DNA of 64,000 nt. Origin: Candidatus Pelagibacter communis. Its GTDB lineage: Bacteria > Pseudomonadota > Alphaproteobacteria > Pelagibacterales > Pelagibacteraceae. The notes beneath the pieces are model-generated. The model saw nothing but the letters and a program-made list of their open reading frames with translations. It ran no database searches and was not told where the DNA came from. How positions within the stretch are numbered: position 1 is the first letter of the stretch; the number at the start of each line of letters is the position of its first letter. Below are positions 17,420 through 25,470 of the stretch, piece after piece. The translations under genes and the position numbers were made by a program. The stretch lies in NCBI RefSeq assembly GCF_001180185.1, contig NZ_CVSS01000037.1:1-64000 (forward strand). The letters run 5' to 3'.

Positions 17420-18631
17420 TTACTCCATTAAACTATTTGCTACCCACTTATGAAATTGATGGGTCGGTTGATCCATAATTGGTGAAAAATTTCCACCATT
17501 GTAAACTGGTGAACTTCTTCCTTCCTGCATGCCTTCAATTGCATTTATGTCTTCTAACATAACATCTTTCCAAAATCTTGAATTTTCTTTTCTTAATTCT
17601 TTTAAATCTTCTCCATTTGCACTTTCATTACCTATATAATACATTTGCATATGTTCTTTAGTTTTGTTCATTGTTAAAGGTTCTAACCAAAAAACATAAA
17701 AGTGATCTATATGCAAACCAATCATTACATTTGGAAATAAAGCTATATATTCTGAACTTTTTAACATGTTTTTATCCCAATTGGAAAAAGTATTAAACTT
17801 TTTGTTTCCTTTCACTGGTTGTTCATATTTTTTACTTCCTTGTCCAGCAAATCTGTTAGGTAATCCTTGAATGTGATAATGATCATTAATACTTGAAACC
17901 TTATTTAATTCTGGATGAATTGTTGGTAAATGGTAACTCTCACAATAGTTTTCTATTGCAAATTTCCAATTACAATTAACTTCTAAACTAAAATAACCAT
18001 AATCATTTGAATGAACTAAAGATTTGTAATCCTCTTTATTAATGAACTTTTGCCATCTGCTCTCTAAAGGTTTGATATATTCATCAAAATCAATTTCATT
18101 CGAATTTATATTTATAAAAATTATATCCATCCAAATTCTAGTTTTAACCTCTTTTAAGTTGCTTTTTGTATTATCAAAATTTGCTAATAAATGATTATTC
18201 AAACCGCCTATATGTGGTGTTGCGATTAGTTTTCCATCAAAATCATATGACCAAGAATGATAAGGGCATCTAATTACATTTTTTAAGGTACGCGGTTTAT
18301 CTAAAAGCTTAAAACCTCTGTGGCTACAAACATTGTGAAACACTCGAATCTTCATCTCTTTATCTCTTACGATGATTAATGGAATCCCGAGTAGATTGTG
18401 TGGTTTAGCATCTCCAGGATTGGGGATGGAGCTTGCTACCCCAATTACAGTCCATTTATTGAAAAAGACCTTTTCTCTCTCTTGGGCTAAATAATCCTTA
18501 TTTGTATAACACTCGTTAGGTAGGCCGTTAGCTACTTCAATTGATTTATTAACATTGTTAAGTTTATCAATATCTAGTATTTTTGCTAAGGGTAAATTTT
18601 TAAGATTTTGATCCACAAAAAAAATTATCAT
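17420..18631 (-). CDS. Rieske non-heme iron oxygenase, large subunit
   Basis: I start at the ATG at 18631 (403 residues) because an in-frame start at 18745 would run into the divergent MetF-like gene. A GTG at 18616 is also possible. The Rieske [2Fe-2S] site is CSHRGFKL followed by CPYHSW. The catalytic iron site follows in NCNWKFAIENYCESYH and LPTIHPEL, with an aspartate in MLEDINAIEG. The architecture is that of RHO alpha subunits acting on quaternary ammonium or aromatic compounds (CntA/GbcA-like). No reductase gene is adjacent, so an electron donor must come from elsewhere. The substrate is unassigned. Confidence 0.85.
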   Translation of the reverse strand: MIIFFVDQNLKNLPLAKILDIDKLNNVNKSIEVANGLPNECYTNKDYLAQEREKVFFNKWTVIGVASSIPNPGDAKPHNLLGIPLIIVRDKEMKIRVFHNVCSHRGFKLLDKPRTLKNVIRCPYHSWSYDFDGKLIATPHIGGLNNHLLANFDNTKSNLKEVKTRIWMDIIFININSNEIDFDEYIKPLESRWQKFINKEDYKSLVHSNDYGYFSLEVNCNWKFAIENYCESYHLPTIHPELNKVSSINDHYHIQGLPNRFAGQGSKKYEQPVKGNKKFNTFSNWDKNMLKSSEYIALFPNVMIGLHIDHFYVFWLEPLTMNKTKEHMQMYYIGNESANGEDLKELRKENSRFWKDVMLEDINAIEGMQEGRSSPVYNGGNFSPIMDQPTHQFHKWVANSLME

Positions 18632-18715
18632 GAGGGTAATTTTTGGCAACAAATTTCGCCACACCAATAAATAAATTTCTTTGACAGCTTTTTCAAAAAA
18701 GATAATGATCAGGAA

Positions 18716-19444
18716 ATGAAATTTTCTTTGGAAATTGGTCCTCAAACTGATCTATCAACTGTTCCTCCAGTAAATGACGTTTATATCACAATGTTGCCTG
18801 GGGGAGACTATAAGGAGACAGCTCAACAGGCAGTTGAGCTTGTAAAAAAAGGCTTTAACCCTGTTCCTCATTTTCCAGCAAGATCAATGCAAGATGAAAA
18901 GCAGCTAAAAGATTATGTTTCTAGATGTAAAGATGGAGGGGTTAAGCAAGTTTTAGTAATTGGTGGTGGTAGAGAACCAATGGGAAAGTTTGACAGCTCT
19001 TTTCAACTTTTGGAGACTGGTTATTTTGAGAAGATGATAATAGGAATCGCTGGACACCCTGAGGGGAGTCCTGATATATCCGATTCAAATTTAGAAAAAG
19101 CTATGAAAGATAAAAAGCCTTATGCTGATTATATAGTAACCCAATGGTTACTAGATCCTCAGCCAATCATAGATTTTATATCTAAACAAAGCGTACCAGT
19201 TCATGTGGGAATTACTGGGCCCTTAAAAATATCTAGCTTAATAAAATTTGCTAATATAGTTGGGGCAAAAAATTCTCTTAACTTTCTTAAATCTAATTTT
19301 ACTAAGGCGTTAGATTTATTGAAACCTAGAGACCCTAATGATTTAATTGGGAAAGTTAAATCACATACTGATTTCTTCCACATTTATACATTCGGCGGCT
19401 TGAAGGAAACAAACAAGTGGTTGAAGGAGAATAGTTATGTCTAA
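18716..19444 (+). CDS. Methylenetetrahydrofolate reductase-like protein
   Basis: This 242-residue TIM-barrel protein of the MetF superfamily has DVYITMLPGGDYKETAQQA, NPVPHFPARSMQ, LVIGGGREPMG and IGIAGHPEGSPD, which follow the MTHFR pattern. It is shorter than classical MetF (about 290 residues) and may be a catabolic form. It overlaps the next gene by 8 bases. That gene encodes a GcvT-family demethylase-like protein, so this protein probably handles the methyl- or methylene-THF produced by its neighbour. A TTGACA at 18681 and GATAAT at 18701 are only 14 bases apart, so that promoter is doubtful. Confidence 0.8.
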   Translation: MKFSLEIGPQTDLSTVPPVNDVYITMLPGGDYKETAQQAVELVKKGFNPVPHFPARSMQDEKQLKDYVSRCKDGGVKQVLVIGGGREPMGKFDSSFQLLETGYFEKMIIGIAGHPEGSPDISDSNLEKAMKDKKPYADYIVTQWLLDPQPIIDFISKQSVPVHVGITGPLKISSLIKFANIVGAKNSLNFLKSNFTKALDLLKPRDPNDLIGKVKSHTDFFHIYTFGGLKETNKWLKENSYV

Positions 19445-20795
19445 AGAGTTTGACTATACTAAATTAAAACATGTTACTTCAGTGGATCAATCTGATCGAA
19501 AAGTACCATATAATTTGAGACAAAGTGGGCCAACAAAGGTTGAAATGTTAATCTCAACAAGAGTGAGAAAATCACCCTATTGGCATTTATCAATGCAGGC
19601 GGGTTGCTGGAGAGCAACTGTTTATAATCGTATATACCATCCAAGAGGTTACGTAAAACCAGAAGATGGTGGAGCAATGGTTGAGTACGATGCTATTGTT
19701 AATCATGTTACAATGTGGAACGTTGCTGTTGAAAGACAAATACAAGTTAAGGGTCCAGATGCAGAAAAGTTTGTTGATTACGTTATAACAAGAGATGCAA
19801 CCAAAATTTCTCCTATGAGAGCAAGATATGTAATTTTATGTAATGCTTATGGAGGAGTATTAAATGATCCAATTTTATTAAGGATTTCAAAAGATGAGTT
19901 TTGGTTTTCTTTATCAGATTCAGATATTGGGATGTACCTTCAAGGAGTGAATGCTGATGGCAGATTTAATTGTACTATTGATGAAATAGATGCATGCCCT
20001 GTACAAATTCAAGGTCCTAAATCAAAAGCTTTGATGAAAGATTTGTTAGGGGATCAAGTTGATTTGGAAAACATGCCTTTCTATGGATTAGCAGAAGTAA
20101 AAGTTGCTGGTAGAAGTTGTGTAATTTCACAATCTGGTTTTTCAGGAGAAGCGGGATACGAAATATATCTAAGGGATGCAACTTTGTATGCTGATGATAT
20201 GTGGAATGCAGTTCTTGATGCAGGTAAAAAACACAACTTAATGGTTATTGCTCCTGCACATCATAGAAGAATTCAAGCGGGTATTCTTTCATGGGGACAA
20301 GATATGGACCAACAACATAATCCCTTTCAATGTAACTTAGGTTATCAAGTTTCTTTATCAGGAAAAGGTGAATGGAATAAAAAAGCTGATTACGTTGGTA
20401 AAACTGCTTTAGAAAAAATGGGTGCTGATCTTAAAGCTGGTAAAAAACCATATAAGTTACAATTAGTTGGAATGGAACTTGGTGGTAAGCCTATTGACGA
20501 TTATGCGCCTGACTTTTGGCTAATATCACCTGAAGGTGGTGGAGATCCTGTTGGATTTATTACTTCGCCTTGGTGGCATCCAGAAAAGAAAACAAATATT
20601 GCCATGGGATACGTTCCGTATGATGGAACTTTAAACCCTAACGGATTTCCAAAAAATAAAATTGGAACTAAGTTTAAAGTACATCTTCCAGAAAAATACT
20701 CAGACACTCCAGGAACCCCTGCAAATGCTGTAATTGTGGATATTCCATTCAAAGAATCTTTCAACGCAAATACAAGAGAAGTTGTAAAAGGTTAG
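19437..20795 (+). CDS. GcvT-family THF-dependent aminomethyl/methyltransferase
   Basis: This 452-residue protein has a GcvT folate-binding domain (about 60-330, including QIQGPKSKALMKDLLG and SQSGFSGEAGYEIYLRD) and a GcvT_C-like tail. It has an extra 70-residue N-terminal part and no FAD domain. It resembles stand-alone THF demethylases such as DmdA or LigM in organisation, but is longer than DmdA and matches neither closely by eye. It probably removes a methyl or methylene group from a small substrate to THF, with the overlapping MetF-like gene processing the folate product. A hairpin terminator follows 10 bases downstream. Confidence 0.75.
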   Translation: MSKEFDYTKLKHVTSVDQSDRKVPYNLRQSGPTKVEMLISTRVRKSPYWHLSMQAGCWRATVYNRIYHPRGYVKPEDGGAMVEYDAIVNHVTMWNVAVERQIQVKGPDAEKFVDYVITRDATKISPMRARYVILCNAYGGVLNDPILLRISKDEFWFSLSDSDIGMYLQGVNADGRFNCTIDEIDACPVQIQGPKSKALMKDLLGDQVDLENMPFYGLAEVKVAGRSCVISQSGFSGEAGYEIYLRDATLYADDMWNAVLDAGKKHNLMVIAPAHHRRIQAGILSWGQDMDQQHNPFQCNLGYQVSLSGKGEWNKKADYVGKTALEKMGADLKAGKKPYKLQLVGMELGGKPIDDYAPDFWLISPEGGGDPVGFITSPWWHPEKKTNIAMGYVPYDGTLNPNGFPKNKIGTKFKVHLPEKYSDTPGTPANAVIVDIPFKESFNANTREVVKG

Positions 20796-20805
20796 ATTAA
20801 TTTAA

Positions 20806-20829
20806 AGGGGAGAATTATATTTCTCCCCT
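20806..20829 (+). terminator. Hairpin after the GcvT-family gene
   Basis: AGGGGAGAA (20806-20814) and TTCTCCCCT (20821-20829) form a perfect 9-base-pair stem with a 6-base loop, placed 10 bases after the stop codon. The downstream sequence is AT-rich but lacks a long T-run, so termination may be partial. A short membrane protein gene begins 10 bases further on. Confidence 0.6.
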
Positions 20830-20838
20830 AAATTATAT

Positions 20839-20943
20839 ATGGCTAATTTGTTTCTAATTGCGATTTGCATTATAATTGCAATTGCTTTAATACTATTTCC
20901 ACTATTAGTGTCATACAAAGAACAAAAAAATAAAAAAAAATAA
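20839..20943 (+). CDS. 34-residue membrane miniprotein coupled to Yip1-family gene
   Basis: This tiny reading frame encodes a single hydrophobic helix (LFLIAICIIIAIALILFPLLV) followed by a basic tail (YKEQKNKKK). Its stop shares one base with the ATG of the Yip1-family gene (TAATG at 20941-20945), as in many authentic pairs of this window. It could be a leader peptide or a small partner of the downstream membrane protein. No family is recognised. Confidence 0.45.
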   Translation: MANLFLIAICIIIAIALILFPLLVSYKEQKNKKK

Positions 20944-21485
20944 TGTTTGCTGAATTTTTGAATATAGTTTTTAAATCAATTAAATTAGATAGATCATTAT
21001 ATAGTGATAATAAAAATTTTGGTGAAGCTGCTATTTATTTTGCTGGAATAATTATGATTTTGGATGGTATAGCCGGAGCTATAGCCGCGAATACTGTTAT
21101 TAAGACTGCTATAGCAATGTCAGGTCTTACAGCAATAATTACATGGTTAGTATGGGGTATTTTTATATATGTAATAGGAGTTAAACTTTTTCCAGAAAAA
21201 CAAACAAAAGTTCCATTTAAAAAAGTTTTGACTGCTGTGGGTTACGCTCACGCACCAGGATTAATCCGTTTTTTTGCTGTTACCCCTGAGTTAATGGTAC
21301 CAATAATTTTTCTTACACAGTTTTGGATTTTTGCAGCTTTAATTATATCAACTAAACAAATTCTAAATTTGAAATCTAATCTAAAATCCTTTGGAATTGT
21401 ATTTTTATCTTTTTTGATAATTGCATTTTTGTCTATCTCATTTGTAATGAGTAGAATGAATATTCTTCCAGTAAATAATATCTAA
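20943..21485 (+). CDS. Yip1-family membrane protein
   Basis: This 180-residue protein has about five hydrophobic segments and an N-terminal cytoplasmic stretch (KSIKLDRSLYSDNKNFGEA). The layout, with FKKVLTAVGYAHAPGLIRFFAV before the last helices, is that of Yip1-domain proteins. In bacteria these are inner-membrane proteins of unknown role. It is coupled to a 34-residue membrane peptide upstream and converges on a small zinc-ribbon gene, whose end it overlaps by 4 bases. Confidence 0.7.
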   Translation: MFAEFLNIVFKSIKLDRSLYSDNKNFGEAAIYFAGIIMILDGIAGAIAANTVIKTAIAMSGLTAIITWLVWGIFIYVIGVKLFPEKQTKVPFKKVLTAVGYAHAPGLIRFFAVTPELMVPIIFLTQFWIFAALIISTKQILNLKSNLKSFGIVFLSFLIIAFLSISFVMSRMNILPVNNI

Positions 21486-21652
21486 ACTGGATAAATTGTC
21501 TTTGAAATTCTACAAGAATTGCAAATCTTGAACCCAGTTAATATCAAATTTTGAGACACACTGTCATCAATTACTTTACATTCATCACAAACACCATTTA
21601 ACTCCTGGATGTTGTCTAGATTTTCAATTTTTTCTTTATCTTTATCAATCAT
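21482..21652 (-). CDS. Small zinc-ribbon-like protein (56 aa)
   Basis: This 56-residue protein has two CxxC pairs, CDEC (22-25) and CNSC (44-47), spaced as in a zinc ribbon and preceded by an acidic and lysine-rich N-terminus. Its ATG lies within the last codons of the DUF3726-like gene (8-base overlap), so it is co-translated as the last gene of a four-gene minus-strand operon. The function is unknown. Binding of zinc is inferred from the cysteine spacing. Confidence 0.6.
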   Translation of the reverse strand: MIDKDKEKIENLDNIQELNGVCDECKVIDDSVSQNLILTGFKICNSCRISKTIYPV

Positions 21653-22256
21653 TGTCCGTCAAACCGGCACCAGCAGCACTATTTTTTAAACTATCTGACT
21701 CTTCAACAAATGTTTCCTCGGAAAGCTTGTATAAACTTTTCCATTCTACTTCAGAAAAATTATCTGTATTTTCTAAAAAAAAAATTTCAACATTGTTTGC
21801 AAATTTTAGAAAAATTTGATTTGGTTTATTTGATAAAATATTAATATTAAAATTTAATTGATATTCAGCTTGATCAAATTTGACACGAATTCTTTTACCT
21901 ATTATTTCAGAACTTCTACTTAAAAAAGGTAAAATCAGTAATGGAAAAGAAATTTTATCAAATTTAATCATTTTAAATTTTTCAAGATTTTTAATTTGAT
22001 CTAAAATACTTATTCCAAGCAGTATTGGGCAATAAGGGTATTTTTTTGAATTATTATTTTCAGTGATTAAACTTATACTTTCAAACTTTTCTTGATTTCT
22101 TGAAATATAATATTTATTTAAGCTTTTTATTCCTTCTAGTCCAAATAATTCAAGCAAACGAATATTTTTTCCAATCTCCTCTGCAATTCCCCAGGAAAAT
22201 CCTGCAGCCCTACTTGCGCGTTTTGAGGTTGTTTCTATTTCACTAAGTGATTTCAT
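21645..22256 (-). CDS. DUF3726-like protein
   Basis: This 203-residue protein begins MKSLSEIETTSKRASRAAGF and continues with SWGIAEEIGKNIRLLE, the pattern I associate with DUF3726. The rest is a beta-rich soluble domain without an evident catalytic motif. No function is known for the family to my knowledge. It lies 8 bases after the 551-residue unknown gene and overlaps the small zinc-ribbon gene, so all are one transcript with the variant M19 peptidase gene at the head. Confidence 0.6.
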   Translation of the reverse strand: MKSLSEIETTSKRASRAAGFSWGIAEEIGKNIRLLELFGLEGIKSLNKYYISRNQEKFESISLITENNNSKKYPYCPILLGISILDQIKNLEKFKMIKFDKISFPLLILPFLSRSSEIIGKRIRVKFDQAEYQLNFNINILSNKPNQIFLKFANNVEIFFLENTDNFSEVEWKSLYKLSEETFVEESDSLKNSAAGAGLTDND

Positions 22257-22264
22257 AAATTTAT

Positions 22265-23920
22265 TTAGCTGTTATAGACCCACTGTTGATCAATATTTTT
22301 TAATTCATTTGGTAAAGGAGCTCCTTGGAACATGCATATTCTCAGCCATTTATCTGATCTAGGATCAAATTTTAATGCTCCGAAAAAAGACAATTTTAAT
22401 CTAAGCATATCAATTGGAATTACTTTTTCTCCAATCGTATTATCTTGAATTTCGGAATATGGAAATTTTTCAACTATAAAGGCTCTTCTAACCACATGTC
22501 TTAAATCACTATTTTGAAATAAAAATTTATCAATTGTGAGGTTTTCACTAGTGACAGTAACTTTATCATATAAATTTTTGATATCTCTGGCAATCGCTAA
22601 CGGCTGCTCTAACTCAGATCCGTTTTCCTCAAATCTATCAGCATATCTTGGTTCTTCTTTATTTTTTGAAATGAACCAAAAGTTTTTATAATTTTCTTTT
22701 TTATGAAAATCAATTTTTAAGATTTCAGAGTATTTTTGCTCAATTATTTTTTTTAAATCTCTAACAGTTCTATGAGCTGGTATTGTAAAATATTTATCCT
22801 CATCAGAGCTCATTTTTTTAATCAATGGTTTCACTATTTCATCAAAAGGCTCCAACATTATAGAAACTACGTATTCTATGCATTCATAACACATCCTGTT
22901 ATCTAGCCATGAATAGATCTCATTAAATGGATAATCAATTCCAAAATCAAATTCAGTTTCAATAAACTCAATAAATTTTTTTATATCCTTTAAAAGAAAA
23001 TTTAACTTTTTTTGCTGATATTCATTATCTGTATTCCAGCTTGTAATATTTTTAAGGGAATTTCTTAAACTAATCTTAAATATCTTGATTTCATTTAAGT
23101 CCACTTTTTTTAATTCCCTAATCTTTTTTAAAGCAATTTCTCTACTCATTATCCAATTATTTAATAATGTTGGATGATTTACAATAAATGGTGCCATGCC
23201 AAGCCCAGTCGAATTACCAATACCCAAACTTTTACAAATTTTATTATCTAATTTCACTGCTGTTTTTGGAGACTTAGATTTCGCTACATGATTAACTTGA
23301 TCAAAAGTGAATTGTCTTACAAGATAAACTAGCATCATCTCAAGTCTAAATGGACCATTTATTTCCTTTCGGTTTTTTATTCGGAATCGATCTGCAAGTC
23401 CAAATTTTCCTGACCCATAAACAGCAGTCGTTCTATAAAGATATCCAACTTTACTTAATAGCTTTAAATCTGGTTGATTGCCCTTGCTTAAACTATCAAC
23501 TACATGATTGAATAGTCTTATCGATTTATTTGCTCTAGAAAGAGTTAATTCCTTGTATGACAGTCTGCCGACTTCTTGTCTTGGAACTTCGTTTCTTAAC
23601 CTACTTAAATCTTCTTTAGTAGGAACTCCATCGTGTAAAGTAAATGCTGCATCCCATTTAGTTGCAATAACTCTGTCAGATCTTTCTTCATCATTTATTT
23701 CATTAGCAAAACATACTAATGAATAAACTCTATCTTTTTTTTGAAAAGAGTAAACTGCAGTTCCATGGCCATTTTCATTCAAATCAAATAAATCTCTATT
23801 ATATTTCCAATCTTTAAACTCATCTAAAAAACTTCTTAGAAAGGACAATTTAGATTGATGAAATGATCCTAATCTAGATAATTTCATAATATCTTTTGGA
23901 TTTCTTAATTTTACTTCCAT
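22265..23920 (-). CDS. Conserved-looking protein of unknown function (551 aa)
   Basis: I do not recognise this 551-residue soluble protein. It has no signal peptide, membrane segment or nucleotide-binding loop that I can see. Notable stretches are an N-terminal LGSFHQSKLSFLRSFLDEF, HGTAVYSFQKKDRVYSLVCF (about 53-72), an arginine-rich LYRTTAVYGSGKFGLADRFR (about 167-186), GNSTGLGMAPFIVNHPTLLN (about 236-255), and PAHRTVRDLKKIIEQKYSE further on. Its size and glycine-rich motifs suggest an enzyme. Its stop is 8 bases from the DUF3726-like gene, and its start directly follows the stop of the M19-type gene, so these proteins likely share a pathway. Confidence 0.75.
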   Translation of the reverse strand: MEVKLRNPKDIMKLSRLGSFHQSKLSFLRSFLDEFKDWKYNRDLFDLNENGHGTAVYSFQKKDRVYSLVCFANEINDEERSDRVIATKWDAAFTLHDGVPTKEDLSRLRNEVPRQEVGRLSYKELTLSRANKSIRLFNHVVDSLSKGNQPDLKLLSKVGYLYRTTAVYGSGKFGLADRFRIKNRKEINGPFRLEMMLVYLVRQFTFDQVNHVAKSKSPKTAVKLDNKICKSLGIGNSTGLGMAPFIVNHPTLLNNWIMSREIALKKIRELKKVDLNEIKIFKISLRNSLKNITSWNTDNEYQQKKLNFLLKDIKKFIEFIETEFDFGIDYPFNEIYSWLDNRMCYECIEYVVSIMLEPFDEIVKPLIKKMSSDEDKYFTIPAHRTVRDLKKIIEQKYSEILKIDFHKKENYKNFWFISKNKEEPRYADRFEENGSELEQPLAIARDIKNLYDKVTVTSENLTIDKFLFQNSDLRHVVRRAFIVEKFPYSEIQDNTIGEKVIPIDMLRLKLSFFGALKFDPRSDKWLRICMFQGAPLPNELKNIDQQWVYNS

Positions 23921-24886
23921 TTAAATATTTTTATAAAAATTAAACCAATTATTACCAAGTATACCATTAGTCTCATTTGCCGAAAAACCAACTTTTTTTA
24001 ATCCTGTTTCTAAGTTTTTAAAACCTCTGGCGTCTTGAAACCAACCAGGTTGTTTTGGAAATCCTGGCTTTTTTTTTGTTCCTTCTCCATAATTTTTTAT
24101 TTTAGACCAGGTGCCATTTCTCATCCAATCAACAACCGCATCAGGTTGATCTAAACATAAATCAGAGCCAATTCCTATATTTTCTACACTCATAATTTCA
24201 GCTGTTCTTGCAGCCATTTCACAAAAGCTTTCTAGTGTACACTTGCTATTTTCCTTTAAATGATGTGGATATAAAGAGAGACCTAGCATTCCCTTACTTT
24301 CTCCTAGAATTTTTAATAAGTCAGTTGATTTATTTCTTTTGGCTGCATGCCAAAAATTTGGGTTTGCATGGGTAATTGCTATAGGTTTTTCACTAAGTTC
24401 TATTGCATCGAATGTACTTTTTTCAGCTGAGTGAGACATGTCTACAACAATACCAACTCTATTCATTTCTCTTATTGCTTCCTTTCCAAAATTAGTTACT
24501 CCACTATCAATTTTTTCATAACATCCAGTCGCAAGTAATGATTGATTGTTGTATGTCAATTGCATAAACCTACAACCTAAATTATGAACTTTTTCAACTA
24601 GATGAATATTGTCTTCTATAGGAGAACAATTTTGAAACCCAAAAAAAATAGCTGTTTTATTTTCTTTTTGTGCTTTTTCAATATCTTTAAAATTTTTTCC
24701 CAAAAAAATTAAATCTGAATTTTCATTAAATAATTTTTCCCATTTTTTAATTTCAATTAATAATTCATCATAATCTTCATGATAGACTATAGTGACATGA
24801 ACAGCATCTAGATTCGCTTCTCTGTTTATTTCAAATATTTTTCGACTCCATTTGCAATATTGTAGGTTATCTATTCTATAATTCAT
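23921..24886 (-). CDS. Variant membrane dipeptidase (M19) family protein
   Basis: This 321-residue M19 (renal dipeptidase-like) TIM-barrel protein shows the family pattern from FMQLTYNNQS through NRVGIVVDMSHS to PIAITHANP and IGIGSDL. Compared with canonical M19 enzymes, the N-terminal HxD metal pair is replaced (DNLQY, so Leu8 and Tyr10). The bridging glutamate is Gln85 (FFGFQNCSP). H152, H173 and the late aspartate are kept. It may therefore bind one metal or cleave a different substrate. No signal peptide is seen, so it is cytoplasmic. It heads an operon with three genes of unknown role. Confidence 0.8.
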   Translation of the reverse strand: MNYRIDNLQYCKWSRKIFEINREANLDAVHVTIVYHEDYDELLIEIKKWEKLFNENSDLIFLGKNFKDIEKAQKENKTAIFFGFQNCSPIEDNIHLVEKVHNLGCRFMQLTYNNQSLLATGCYEKIDSGVTNFGKEAIREMNRVGIVVDMSHSAEKSTFDAIELSEKPIAITHANPNFWHAAKRNKSTDLLKILGESKGMLGLSLYPHHLKENSKCTLESFCEMAARTAEIMSVENIGIGSDLCLDQPDAVVDWMRNGTWSKIKNYGEGTKKKPGFPKQPGWFQDARGFKNLETGLKKVGFSANETNGILGNNWFNFYKNI

Positions 24887-24978
24887 GATTTATTAAATAA
24901 ACCATATCAACATGTATTTTTAATTTCTATGAATTTTATTGAAATTTTAACTATATTTTGAAATAAAGTTTCTTCATC

Positions 24979-25470
24979 ATGATCAATAATAAAATAATTA
25001 AAGTTTCAGTCATAATGGGCAGTAAATCAGACTATAAAATTATGAAATTATGTGAAAAAACTCTAAAAAAATTGAATGTTCCATTTGAAACTAAGATTAT
25101 TTCAGCCCATAGAACTCCTAAAAGAATGTACGAGTATGCCTTGAAAGTAGAAAAAAATAATATAGGCGTCATTATAGCTGGAGCTGGCGGATCGGCTCAT
25201 TTACCAGGGATGATTTCTGCATTAACGTCGGTACCCGTATTAGGTGTACCAATTGAAAGTAAAAAATTAAAAGGTTTAGATAGTCTTTTGTCAATAGCAC
25301 AGATGCCAAAAGGTATACCTGTAGGAACTTTGGCTATTGGCGAAGACGGTGCAATTAATGCTGCTCTTCTCGCATCATCGATTATTGGAAATAATAATTC
25401 AAAGATTAAAAATAAATTAAAAAGTTGGAGATCTTCTCAAACTAAATCTGTAAAAAAAAAACCTAAATAA
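24979..25470 (+). CDS. purE: 5-(carboxyamino)imidazole ribonucleotide mutase
   Basis: This 163-residue class I PurE carries out rearrangement of N5-CAIR to CAIR in purine synthesis. Hallmarks are [12 protein letters not shown] near the N-terminus, [25 protein letters not shown] and the [24 protein letters not shown] block. The C-terminus has a lysine-rich extension. The purK start overlaps its stop by one base (TAATG at 25468-25472), so both enzymes of the two-step carboxylation are made together. A 92-base gap to the divergent M19 gene holds the promoter region. Confidence 0.96.
   Translation: MINNKIIKVSVIMGSKSDYKIMKLCEKTLKKLNVPFETKIISAHRTPKRMYEYALKVEKNNIGVIIAGAGGSAHLPGMISALTSVPVLGVPIESKKLKGLDSLLSIAQMPKGIPVGTLAIGEDGAINAALLASSIIGNNNSKIKNKLKSWRSSQTKSVKKKPK

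Noticed and set aside
18681-18706. Sigma-70 promoter before the MetF-like gene
   Set aside because: TTGACA and GATAAT are separated by only 14 bases and end 9 bases before the start codon, so the spacing is wrong for a normal promoter and leader.
18632-18745. Longer N-terminus for the Rieske oxygenase
   Set aside because: It would add 38 hydrophobic and basic residues not found in the family and overlap the divergent MetF-like gene by about 30 bases.
19437-20795. DMSP demethylase DmdA
   Set aside because: The protein is a GcvT-family enzyme, but it is clearly longer than DmdA and I could not match its substrate-binding part by eye, so no symbol was given.
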